Assembly: GCF_013522725.1 (NCBI RefSeq)
Contig: NZ_JAAMRF010000003.1
Coordinates: forward strand, 1-64,000
Direction: 5' to 3'
DNA: 64,000 nt
DNA from: Stutzerimonas azotifigens
GTDB taxonomy: Bacteria > Pseudomonadota > Gammaproteobacteria > Pseudomonadales > Pseudomonadaceae
This document shows, in pieces, positions 45,663 to 53,244 of the stretch. The position numbers and the translations under genes are program-made. How positions within the stretch are numbered: the stretch's first letter is position 1; each line of letters opens with the position of its first letter. The notes under the pieces are model-generated. The model worked only from the letters and a program-made list of their open reading frames with translations, had not been told where the DNA came from and ran no database searches.

Positions 45663-45700
45663 TTGATTTTCCTGTTTCAGGTTAGGTAGTGCGATTAAAT

Positions 45701-45715
45701 TAGACCGGTCGTCTA
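45701..45715. promoter_or_regulatory. NemR-type operator 1, upstream of the DJ-1-like gene
   Basis: TAGACCGGTCGTCTA is a TAGAC-N5-GTCTA palindrome, 38 bases before the DJ-1-like start. The same arms recur at 46041 and 46856 and nowhere else that I found. Confidence 0.8.
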
Positions 45716-45733
45716 TTGTCTGGGTAAAAAAAT

Positions 45734-46000
45734 TCACTGCTTCGCGACATGGCTAGACGGCACTTCCACCGAGACGGCATGCATGCGCTTGGCCTGATCC
45801 TGCTGTCGTTGCGGGTAGATGATTGCATCGTTACCTGCAACCACGGCGAAAGAGGGCGCGCTGTGCCAGGCGGCATGCTTGACCCGCTCGCTCAACGCGT
45901 GGCTATTCAATGCACCCTGTATGGCAGCGATGAGCACCTGCTCCGACGGTGGCAACCCCTGGGCGAAATACTTGGCGGTACGAGCTTTCATGACGTGCAT
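45734..46000 (-). pseudogene. C-terminal fragment of an alpha/beta hydrolase
   Basis: An 88-residue reading (MHVMKARTAKYFAQGLPPSEQVL...) that corresponds to the cap and the last third of alpha/beta hydrolases: SHALSERVKHAAWHSAPSFAVVAGNDAIIYPQRQQDQAKRM, where the Asp is the catalytic acid, then SSHV just before the expected catalytic His-containing tail, which is cut off by the stop. The nucleophile domain is missing. A NemR-type operator and a plausible start are still present, so it was a regulon member that lost both ends. A functional small protein cannot be ruled out. Confidence 0.7.
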
Positions 46001-46040
46001 CCTTGTGCGATGCGTTGAACGTGTGGCTACCTTAAATTCA

Positions 46041-46055
46041 ATTAGACCAGTCGTC
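46041..46055. promoter_or_regulatory. NemR-type operator 2, upstream of the hydrolase fragment
   Basis: TAGACCAGTCGTCTA, again TAGAC-N5-GTCTA, 41 bases before the hydrolase fragment. The flanking AATTCAATTAGACC resembles the AAATTAGACC at operator 1, so the promoter segments may be duplicates. Confidence 0.8.
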
Positions 46056-46232
46056 TAGCGATTTTTAGCTTTTTTATCTGCCACTGGGTTTGCGCTTTCG
46101 ATAGGGTGGATGGAGAGCAATCGGCCTGCGCAGGCTCGCCCTGCAGACGAGGCTGTTCGGACCTGGGGTGGGGCAAGTTGGGGAGGGAGAAGAGCTAGAA
46201 GAGCGGGGCGAGCGCGCCGCTCTGTCCATGGG

Positions 46233-46835
46233 TCAGGGAATACTCAGGGCCTGACGCGTCATTGACATCGCCGCCTCGAATGGCTGGATGCTTTTGGTGA
46301 TCTTCACCATGACACTCGCGCCGACCCACAATTGATAGAGGCTCTGGGCGACAGCATGAGGTTCATCGCAGATCCTTAGGGATCCTTCAGCGACACCTGC
46401 CTCAATCGCCTGCGCAAGGCGGTCGGTGATACCAGACGTACCACGCTTGAGAACGGCGCGCATCGCTTCTGAAAGGTCGGCAACCTCTACGCCAAGCTTC
46501 ACCGCCAGGCACTTGCCCTGGCAGTCCTGGAACGACTGGGTGTCCTGCCAGACGGCCCAATACTTCATCAACCGCTGGGCCATGTTCAAATCAGGGAGAG
46601 CCAGGACCTGATCGAGTTCAGCCAGATAGGCCGCGAAATAGCTTTCCAGCAACGCCTCGCCGAAAGCGTCCTTGGAATTGAAGTAATGGTAGAAGGACCC
46701 TTTCGGCACACCGGCAGTGGCCAGAATTTCATTCAAGCCCACAGCGGAATATCCCTTGGCAGCCATGATTCGTTGGCCTACATCAAGGATTTCCTGGCGG
46801 ACGTTGGAAGTTTCGCGTGTCTTTAAGCTGGTCAT
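46233..46835 (-). CDS. nemR: TetR-family repressor, NemR-like electrophile sensor
   Basis: A 200-residue TetR/AcrR repressor. The helix-turn-helix ends in GLNEILATAGVPKGSFYHYFNSKDAF (34-58). The C-terminal domain aligns well with E. coli NemR, including CLAVKLGVEVADLSEAMR, where Cys109 corresponds to the sensing Cys106 of NemR, and LYQLWVGASVMVKITKSIQPFE near 175. NemR is inactivated by N-ethylmaleimide, methylglyoxal and hypochlorite. An operator lies 20 bases upstream of its own start, and two more precede neighbouring transcripts, so autorepression and control of the cluster are expected. Confidence 0.88.
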   Translation of the reverse strand: MTSLKTRETSNVRQEILDVGQRIMAAKGYSAVGLNEILATAGVPKGSFYHYFNSKDAFGEALLESYFAAYLAELDQVLALPDLNMAQRLMKYWAVWQDTQSFQDCQGKCLAVKLGVEVADLSEAMRAVLKRGTSGITDRLAQAIEAGVAEGSLRICDEPHAVAQSLYQLWVGASVMVKITKSIQPFEAAMSMTRQALSIP

Positions 46836-46855
46836 GCCATTACTTTATTCGTTAC

Positions 46856-46870
46856 TAGACGATCAGTCTA
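46856..46870. promoter_or_regulatory. NemR-type operator 3, upstream of the repressor gene
   Basis: TAGACGATCAGTCTA (TAGAC-N5-GTCTA) lies 20 bases before the repressor start, the position expected for autorepression. Confidence 0.8.
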
Positions 46871-47138
46871 CTTGAGGTGTTCCAAGAGTATGGAGTTGGG
46901 ATTGAGTTACACAGCTCGTGATCGGCCAATCTGCCTGAAGCGAGGGGCCGCTACTGGCCCGAAAGCTGCCTGTCGTGACGGGCTGCTCGGGGCAAGCAGC
47001 CCGCCGCTAACGGCTGCTCTCGTCCTAGAGTGTGTAAACGCGGCTAGCCGGTGTTCGGTGATCAACGATCCCTGTTGGCTGTCAGCTAATTTGGCGTGAC
47101 ATAGTGTTGCTCTCGACCCATTAGCGAAAGGAGCCTCT

Positions 47139-47810
47139 GTGTCCACTGGCGTCCAAATGAGGGCCATCAGCCTCAGCTATCCGACCGAGTCGGGACCCGT
47201 TGCGGTGCTTGATAACGCATCGCTGACCATTGCTCCGGGCGAGACGCTGGCGGTCACCGGGCCGTCAGGCAGTGGCAAAACGTCCCTGCTCCTGTTGCTC
47301 TCAGGCCTCGAGCGTCCAAGCAGCGGTGAGATATGGGTCGGCAGCCAGCAGCTTGGCGATATGAGTGCCGATGCCTTGGCCGACTGGCGCAGCGAGCACC
47401 TTGGCATCATCTTCCAGTCTTTTCATCTGCTGCCTGGCCTCAGCGCGCTGAGTAATGTCAGCCTGCCACTTGAAATTGCCGGGCAGGCGAACCCACGCGA
47501 GCGAGCCATTGCGATGCTCGAAGCCGTCGGGCTGAGCCATCGATTGCAACACTACCCCATGCAGCTCTCTGGCGGCGAGCAGCAGCGTGTGGCGATTGCC
47601 AGGGCGCTCGTGCATCAGCCGAGCCTTCTGCTGGGCGATGAGCCAACCGGCAACCTGGACCAGAAAACCGGTGAGAAGGTGCTTTCGCTATTGTTCGACC
47701 TGCATAAGCAGAGCAAGTCAACGCTGGTACTGGTGACGCACGACGAGCGCGTGGCCGAGCGCTGCCAACACCGGGTCAGAATGGACGGTGGTCGCCTCCA
47801 TGAATACTGA
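47139..47810 (+). CDS. ABC exporter ATPase, YbbA/LolD-like
   Basis: A 223-residue ATPase of the MacB/LolD class: Walker A GPSGSGKTS near residue 45, FQSFHLLPGLSALSNVSLP near 96, signature LSGGEQQRVAIARAL near 145, Walker B LLGDEPTGNLD near 166 and VTHDE near 198. The GTG start has AAAGGAG five bases upstream. The gene overlaps the permease gene by 11 bases. Together they resemble YbbA-YbbP of E. coli, a type VII mechanotransmission ABC system acting on envelope lipids or lipoproteins; its cargo is not established. Confidence 0.88.
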   Translation: MSTGVQMRAISLSYPTESGPVAVLDNASLTIAPGETLAVTGPSGSGKTSLLLLLSGLERPSSGEIWVGSQQLGDMSADALADWRSEHLGIIFQSFHLLPGLSALSNVSLPLEIAGQANPRERAIAMLEAVGLSHRLQHYPMQLSGGEQQRVAIARALVHQPSLLLGDEPTGNLDQKTGEKVLSLLFDLHKQSKSTLVLVTHDERVAERCQHRVRMDGGRLHEY

Positions 47811-50367
47811 CAGACCCGCCGGTACGCGCTGGATGCTGCGGTTCGCGTTGTCCGATCTGCGCTCTCGCCTCTCCGTGCTCAAGGTCTTCCTTGCCTGCCT
47901 CATCCTCGGCGTCACGCTGGTTGCAGCCACGGCCATTCTTTACCGAATCATCGAGCAGAGCCTGCTGGCCGATACCCGCGCCCTCCTAGGCGGGGACGTC
48001 GAGCTGGAGGCCAGTGAACCTCTGCCAACAGAGGTGCTTGAATGGATTAGTGCAACCGGGAGCATCTCGCTGGTCAGGGAACTCAACACCCTCGTCAGCG
48101 ACGAGCTAGGAGAGAGTTTCTACAACGCCGAAATACTGGTCGCAGATGCGGCTTACCCCTTATACGGCGAGCTCAAATTGACGCCAGACCAGTCTCGCGC
48201 CGCTCTCCTCGCGCGTCAGGGTGATCGCTGGGGCGCCATCATCGACCCGATGTTAGCTGAGCGGCTGGGCCAGACCATCGGTGATCAGATCGAGATCGGA
48301 GCTGCGACCTTCCGCATCAGCGCCTTGATCCAGGCGCAGCCTGACCGCAGCCTCAATGCCAACTGGCGTGGCTTGCCAATCATGATTTCGGACGAAGCAC
48401 TGCAGGCCACCGAGCTGATACGCCCGGGCAGCGTAGTCGACTACCAGTACCGGGTGCAGACTGACCGTAACCTGGATGCCTGGCTCGACGAGTTTGAGCA
48501 AGCCTTTCCAGACACTCGCTGGGACATCACAACCTTCGCCGAACGCAGCGAACGACTGGCGCAGCGGCTCGACCAGATCGCTACGTCGCTGATCCTGATT
48601 GCGTTCACCACCCTTTTCATCGGCGGACTGGGGGTCGCGAACAGCATCCACGCCTATCTGGACGAAAAGCTCGGCACCATCGCCACGTTACAGACGCTGG
48701 GTTTGCGGCATGGACCGCTGATAGGGATCTATTTGCTGCAGGTCGGCATGCTGGGCAGCCTTGCCGGCATTATCGGCGGCGCAGTTGGTCTGGCGTTGTC
48801 CGCGGTGGCATTGAATCTTGCGGGCGATGCTTTCGCGGTGTCCGCCTCGAACGGTGCGGGCCAATGGATAGCGCAGTGGGTGGTGCCTCTGCTCCTGAGT
48901 TGGCTGTTTGCAGTACTGACCGCCTACGTCTTCGCACTTCCCGCGCTTGCGAGGGCACTTGCTGCTTCGCCGGCGGGGTTGTTCCGCGGCAAAGTTCAGG
49001 CGGCGCGTCATGAGCCTCACCTCTGGCGAATGGCGAGTTATGGGTTACTGGCTGTTTATATCGTCGCCCTGCTCGTCTGGCTACCGTCTACGCAGCTAGG
49101 ATTCTTCTTTCTGCTGGCGCTGGGCGTGCTGTGGGGAATGCTGGAAGGCCTTATCAGGGGACTGCGGTATGCGGCCCGAGCGCTGGAAAACGGCGGTTTT
49201 GCCGGTAGCAGTTTTGCCCGGCGACTGGCCCTGGCCAACTTGTATCGGCCTGATTCCCCATTGCGGGCGACGCTGCTCTCCCTCGGGACGGCGCTGACGC
49301 TGGTCGTCGCCTGCACGCTGCTGGTCAGCACCCTGCTGCGGGCGCTGGAATCGACCATCCCGGCCGAAGCGCCAGCACTGATTCTCTATGATGTTTTCCC
49401 CGATCAGCTCGACTCGCTGGAGTCTGGCCTCCGATCGCTCGACCCCCTCAGCCGCACCGAACTGCTGCCGTTGGTTCGGGGCCGCCTGGCTGCAATCAAC
49501 ACGAAGCCGATCGCCGAGTTGCTCGCCGATGATTCGCGAGCCAGGCGCGAAGCAATGGGTGATGAATACAAGCTCAGCTATCTGTCCGGCAACCCGGAGG
49601 ATCTGGAGCTGGTCTCGGGTAGCTGGTGGGCCTCTCCTGCGGCCGATGGCGAGCCCGCATTCATGGCCATGGAGGATCGCGAGGCCAACGAGCTCGGACT
49701 GACGGTTGGAGACCGCGTGGAGTTTTCGGTCGAGGGACGGACCATCGCGGCTGAAATCAGGGCGCTTTATCAGCAGAAAGGCCTGCAGACCCGCTTCTGG
49801 TTCGAGGGCGTCCTGCAGGATGGTGCGCTCGACACATTTATCGGGCGCTACGTAGGTGTGGTCTACCAGAGCGATGCTGCGGCGAAAAAATCGCAGCAAT
49901 GGTTGGCCCGCAACACCGCCAATGTGATCACACTACGCACCGCAGATTGGCTCGAGACAGCCGGAGATTTGCTAGGCAAGGCGACTGCTGGCCTCGCCGC
50001 CATCGCCGCGGTCAGCCTGATGGCAAGTCTTCTCGTGCTATCCAGCGTGGTCAGTGTCAGCCGGAGGAGGCAGCTCTACGAGGCCAACCTGCTGCATTGC
50101 CTTGGCGCCAGGCACCGGGCCATACGATCGGCAATGCTACTCGAGACGGGGCTGCTTACCGTCATATCAACGATATTCGCCACCGCCCTCGGCTCGTTGA
50201 TCGCGTTGCCGCTGGCCGCCACGCTGCTGAAATTGCCGGCGGGCGACCTTTGGTGGCTTGGTGCGCTGACTGCGGGCGCCGTCAGCTCATTTGCATTGCT
50301 AGGCGGCCTGCTGCCATTACTGCGGGCGCTACGTATGAACCCAGCTTTTCTGCTGCGCGAGGGCTGA
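47800..50367 (+). CDS. ABC exporter permease, YbbP/FtsX-like
   Basis: An 855-residue FtsX-type permease with about ten membrane helices: one near residue 25, three around 265-380, a pair at 410-450, one near 490, and a terminal set of three after 720. Two large periplasmic domains (about 45-255 and 510-720) lie between. This two-bundle layout and size match YbbP rather than MacB or LolC. The ATG at 47800 lies inside the last codons of the ATPase gene; a GTG four codons earlier is an alternative. No thioesterase tesA is next to it, unlike E. coli. Confidence 0.88.
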   Translation: MNTDRPAGTRWMLRFALSDLRSRLSVLKVFLACLILGVTLVAATAILYRIIEQSLLADTRALLGGDVELEASEPLPTEVLEWISATGSISLVRELNTLVSDELGESFYNAEILVADAAYPLYGELKLTPDQSRAALLARQGDRWGAIIDPMLAERLGQTIGDQIEIGAATFRISALIQAQPDRSLNANWRGLPIMISDEALQATELIRPGSVVDYQYRVQTDRNLDAWLDEFEQAFPDTRWDITTFAERSERLAQRLDQIATSLILIAFTTLFIGGLGVANSIHAYLDEKLGTIATLQTLGLRHGPLIGIYLLQVGMLGSLAGIIGGAVGLALSAVALNLAGDAFAVSASNGAGQWIAQWVVPLLLSWLFAVLTAYVFALPALARALAASPAGLFRGKVQAARHEPHLWRMASYGLLAVYIVALLVWLPSTQLGFFFLLALGVLWGMLEGLIRGLRYAARALENGGFAGSSFARRLALANLYRPDSPLRATLLSLGTALTLVVACTLLVSTLLRALESTIPAEAPALILYDVFPDQLDSLESGLRSLDPLSRTELLPLVRGRLAAINTKPIAELLADDSRARREAMGDEYKLSYLSGNPEDLELVSGSWWASPAADGEPAFMAMEDREANELGLTVGDRVEFSVEGRTIAAEIRALYQQKGLQTRFWFEGVLQDGALDTFIGRYVGVVYQSDAAAKKSQQWLARNTANVITLRTADWLETAGDLLGKATAGLAAIAAVSLMASLLVLSSVVSVSRRRQLYEANLLHCLGARHRAIRSAMLLETGLLTVISTIFATALGSLIALPLAATLLKLPAGDLWWLGALTAGAVSSFALLGGLLPLLRALRMNPAFLLREG

Positions 50368-50446
50368 TAAACATCGACCTAGGCAAGTCTCTCAATAGCT
50401 GCGCAGCTTTGGGCGTGAGCGGTAGCGTGCTGGGTAGATCATTTTA

Positions 50447-50735
50447 TGTGGAGGGTGAGTGGGCCGTCCGGCGATCCAGAATTACATGCTTCCACAGCAG
50501 CTGGAATAGCTCGCCACGGCGCATGGCAGTTTCCAGCGCAAGCTGCACGATGGAGCGTATCCACGGGTTGTGTGAGCCGTCGGCATAGTAATACCCCGTG
50601 GATCTCGCTTTCGATCATGCGAGCCCAGGCTTGGGCATCGGATTTGGTTTCGAAGGTTTTGCGCTGGGCCGGATAGCCCTTACGGCGAATTTGCGCTTCC
50701 CACTGATACACGCCGCGATTCCTGATTGTTGCCAT
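50447..50735 (-). pseudogene. Truncated, frameshifted tyrosine-recombinase (phage-type) integrase
   Basis: The first 50 codons (MATIRNRGVYQWEAQIRRKG... FETKSDAQAWARMIESEIHG) are a normal N-terminal arm-binding domain of P4/phage-type integrases. The reading then jumps, in another frame, to HNPWIRSIVQLALETAMRRGELFQLLW, part of the catalytic domain with the box I Arg (TAMRRGEL), and soon stops. The core-binding domain and the rest of the catalytic domain are lost. It lies 113 bases downstream of the tRNA-Arg gene in the same orientation, the classic integration site arrangement. A former island has been lost or decayed. Confidence 0.85.
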
Positions 50736-50823
50736 TTCGACCATTCCCGCCACGTTCAAGAGTGGCAAATTTGTGGTTCAAACGACTTTCAGGACTAGGA
50801 CAGGTTTCTATCAGAAGCGCTAA

Positions 50824-50840
50824 CCCTTGAGAAACAAGGG
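50824..50840 (-). terminator. Weak hairpin after the tRNA-Arg gene
   Basis: CCCTTG, loop of five, CAAGGG follows the tRNA 3' end by eight bases on the minus strand. The T tract is poor, so its role as terminator is tentative. Confidence 0.4.
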
Positions 50841-50847
50841 AAAGAGG

Positions 50848-50924
50848 TGGCGCACCAGGCGGGATTCGAACCCACGACCCCTGCCTTCGGAGGGCAGTAC
50901 TCTATCCAGCTGAGCTACTGGTGC
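50848..50924 (-). tRNA. tRNA-Arg, anticodon CCG
   Basis: A 77-base tRNA with an encoded CCA end. The acceptor stem GCACCAG pairs with CTGGTGC, the anticodon stem-loop CTGCC-CTCCGAAG-GGCAG places CCG at positions 34-36, and the T arm carries GGTTCGAATCC. It reads CGG codons for arginine. An integrase remnant directly downstream suggests that it served as an attachment site. Confidence 0.95.
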
Positions 50925-51301
50925 GTAGCGGGCAGCATGATACGCATCTCGCTCGCGGGCGTCCATGGCGCTTCGGCGGGTGGTTGGCGCGGCGCTACAT
51001 GACTCCACGGTACTGTAGGCAGGTTGCCGTTGCGCTGGGTTGTAGCGCTCGGTGGGACGAGCCCCTTTGGTCCATCAGGCTGGGCTATGGGTTGTTAATT
51101 TTTCTGAACATAGAGTTGCGGCGCTGGGGTCGTTGCTCCTAGGATCGTTTGAGATTTCAAACACAGCCGTGCCTGCAGGAACCCACTGCGGTTGCTGCTC
51201 TCTCATTCGAGACGAGGCAGCGCTGCGGCGCTTCGCTCCCTTTCTGCTGCCCCAGGCTTTGCCCATATCCGGCGCGCAACGCCGGCTCGAAGGAGACTGC
51301 C
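50925..51301. other. Intergenic region upstream of gabD
   Basis: About 380 bases between the tRNA-Arg 5' end and gabD with no supportable gene. GTTTGA-N4-TCAAAC at 51147-51162 is a small perfect dyad 140 bases before the gabD start and could be an operator. The tRNA promoter should lie on the minus strand near 50930-50970. Confidence 0.5.
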
Positions 51302-52750
51302 ATGCAACTCAAAGACACCTCGTTGTTCCGCCAGCAGGCCTATATCGATGGCGCCTGGGTGGGGGCCGACGGTGGCCAGACCATTTCTGTGACCAATCCG
51401 GCCAGTGGCGAGACGCTGGGCACCGTGCCGAAGATGGGCGCCGCCGAAACCCGCCGCGCGATCGAGGCGGCCGAGCGGGCATTACCGGCGTGGCGTGATT
51501 TGACCGCCAAGGAGCGTTCGCAAAAGTTGCGCCGCTGGTTCGAGCTGATGATGGAGAACCAGGACGACCTGGGCCGGCTGATGACCCTGGAGCAGGGCAA
51601 GCCGCTGGCCGAATCCAAAGGCGAGATCGCCTATGCGGCCTCGTTCATCGAGTGGTTCGCCGAGGAAGCCAAGCGTGTCTATGGCGACACTATTCCCGGC
51701 CATCAGAAGGACAAGCGCATCCTGGTGATCAAGCAGCCGATCGGGGTGACCGCGGCGATTACGCCGTGGAACTTCCCGGCGGCGATGATCACTCGCAAGG
51801 CCGGCCCGGCATTGGCCGCTGGCTGCACCATGGTGCTCAAGCCGGCCAGCCAGACGCCGTTTTCTGCATTGGCGCTGGCCGAGCTTGCCGAGCGTGCTGG
51901 CATCCCTAAGGGTGTGTTCAGCGTGATTACCGGGTCTGCCGGCGACATCGGCAACGAGCTGACCGCCAATCCGACGGTGCGCAAGATCAGCTTCACCGGC
52001 TCCACCGAAGTCGGTGCCAAGCTGATGGAGCAGTGCGCGCCAGGGATCAAGAAAGTCTCGCTGGAGCTGGGCGGCAACGCGCCGTTCCTGGTGTTCGACG
52101 ACGCGGATCTGGACGAGGCGGTGAAGGGCGCCATGCAGTCCAAGTACCGCAATGCCGGCCAGACCTGCGTCTGCGTCAACCGCATCTATGTGCAGGATGG
52201 GGTGTACGACGCCTTTGCGCAGAAATTCCAGGCGGCGGTCGAGAAGCTCAAGGTCGGCAACGGGCTGGACGAGGGTGTGGACATCGGGCCGCTGATCGAC
52301 GATCGCGCTGCGACCAAGGTCCGTGAGCACATCGAGGATGCCGTGGCCAATGGCGCTACCGTGCTCACCGGCGGCAAGGCACACGAGCGGGGCGGCAGCT
52401 ATTTCGAGCCGACGCTGATGGTGAACGTGCCGCACAGCGCCAAAGTGGCCAAGGAAGAAACCTTCGGCCCGTTGGCGCCGCTGTTCCGCTTCAAGGACGA
52501 GGCCGAGGGCATCGCTCTGGCCAACGACACCGAATTCGGCCTGGCGGCCTATTTCTATTCCCGAGACCTGGGCCGTGTGTTCCGCGTGGCCGAAGCCATC
52601 GAGGCCGGGATGATCGGCATCAACACCGGGCTGATCTCCACCGAAGTGGCGCCGTTCGGTGGCGTGAAATCCTCCGGGCTCGGGCGCGAAGGTTCGAAAT
52701 ACGGGATCGAGGATTACCTGGAGATCAAGTACCTCTGCCTGTCCATCTAA
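51302..52750 (+). CDS. gabD: Succinate-semialdehyde dehydrogenase GabD
   Basis: An NAD(P)+-dependent aldehyde dehydrogenase of 482 residues that oxidises succinate semialdehyde from GABA to succinate. TPWNFPAAMITRKAGPA near residue 155, catalytic Glu in LELGGNAP near 255 and AGQTCVCVNR near 286, with the C-x-C pair typical of GabD. The ATG at 51302 has AAGGAG six bases upstream; longer readings upstream are noise. gabT is not adjacent, which differs from many pseudomonads. A strong terminator follows 58 bases after the stop. Confidence 0.92.
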   Translation: MQLKDTSLFRQQAYIDGAWVGADGGQTISVTNPASGETLGTVPKMGAAETRRAIEAAERALPAWRDLTAKERSQKLRRWFELMMENQDDLGRLMTLEQGKPLAESKGEIAYAASFIEWFAEEAKRVYGDTIPGHQKDKRILVIKQPIGVTAAITPWNFPAAMITRKAGPALAAGCTMVLKPASQTPFSALALAELAERAGIPKGVFSVITGSAGDIGNELTANPTVRKISFTGSTEVGAKLMEQCAPGIKKVSLELGGNAPFLVFDDADLDEAVKGAMQSKYRNAGQTCVCVNRIYVQDGVYDAFAQKFQAAVEKLKVGNGLDEGVDIGPLIDDRAATKVREHIEDAVANGATVLTGGKAHERGGSYFEPTLMVNVPHSAKVAKEETFGPLAPLFRFKDEAEGIALANDTEFGLAAYFYSRDLGRVFRVAEAIEAGMIGINTGLISTEVAPFGGVKSSGLGREGSKYGIEDYLEIKYLCLSI

Positions 52751-52807
52751 GGTGAAGCACGGGTGCGGCTGTAGCCGTGCCCGCGGTGTCGATGTCTCGC
52801 CGAGAAG

Positions 52808-52830
52808 CCGATCGGATGATCGGTTTTTTT
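52808..52830 (+). terminator. Intrinsic terminator of gabD
   Basis: CCGATC, loop GGAT, GATCGG is followed by seven T residues, 58 bases after the gabD stop. Confidence 0.9.
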
Positions 52831-52917
52831 ATTGCCTGGATTCAGGGCTAGCTAGCCGAGTCGCTCGCTGCGAGCCTGGTCAGGTTCAACTCGAGGACGC
52901 TGCTCGCCGTACCATCG

Positions 52918-52997
52918 ATTCGCGGACAAGACCGCCCCCACAACGAGTCCCCGATCCCGTGGGGGGTGGTCGGGGACGCCTAGTCTTGACCGCGAAT
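52918..52997. repeat. REPIN-like paired REP element
   Basis: Two REP arms in opposite orientation: ATTCGCGGACAAGAC at 52918-52932 and GTCTTGACCGCGAAT at 52983-52997, complementary at 14 of 15 positions. An inner stem GTCCCCGA/TCGGGGAC (52947-52954 and 52970-52977) extends the cruciform. The arm sequence recurs at 62514-62569 and, singly, at 8093. It lies between gabD and the FadB-like gene, a typical extragenic site. Confidence 0.75.
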
Positions 52998-53179
52998 GTT
53001 CGGGAATCACCGGCGGCTCGACCGGTTCGCCCGCCGGGCCAACAGCGAGGCGGGCCCTTCTGACGAAGCCTTTCCGCCGACATTCGCCTCGCCAATAGCG
53101 CTTGTTCGTCCTTGAGCAGGTGCTATGACTGATCGAGCCATTTTCGTTCTCGACAGAGCAAAATGACTTTTGTATTCTG

Positions 53180-53199
53180 CTGTGCGAAATATGGTTTCG
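53180..53199. promoter_or_regulatory. Candidate IclR-family site upstream of the FadB-like operon
   Basis: CTGTGCGAAATATGGTTTCG contains a CGAAA-N5-TTTCG dyad, 46 bases before the FadB-like start. CTGTGCGAAA recurs near the MFS transporter (59742) and upstream of the iclR-type gene (62256, reverse). Confidence 0.65.
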
Positions 53200-53202
53200 T
53201 GA

Positions 53203-53210
53203 AATAACAA
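53203..53210 (+). promoter_or_regulatory. Hfq/Crc-like motif in the FadB-like leader
   Basis: AATAACAA, within GAAATAACAAATC, lies about 24 bases upstream of the GCGGAGG ribosome site. The fit to AAnAAnAA is good but the distance is longer than at other genes here. Confidence 0.4.
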
Positions 53211-53244
53211 ATCTAAAAACACACCTCACCAGCGGAGGCCTGCC

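Noticed and set aside
21215..46870. Insertion sequences or transposases as the cause of the module boundaries
   Set aside because: I looked for transposase motifs and terminal inverted repeats around the pseudogene junctions and found none.
46907..47167. A short frame upstream of the YbbA-like gene (minus strand)
   Set aside because: Its sequence resembles non-coding intergenic DNA with a GGGCTGCT hairpin at 46980-47002 and has no ribosome site.
43406..52750. The two semialdehyde dehydrogenases as a recent tandem duplication
   Set aside because: They differ in the catalytic loop (CVSTNR against CVCVNR), in context and in much of the sequence, so they are old paralogues.
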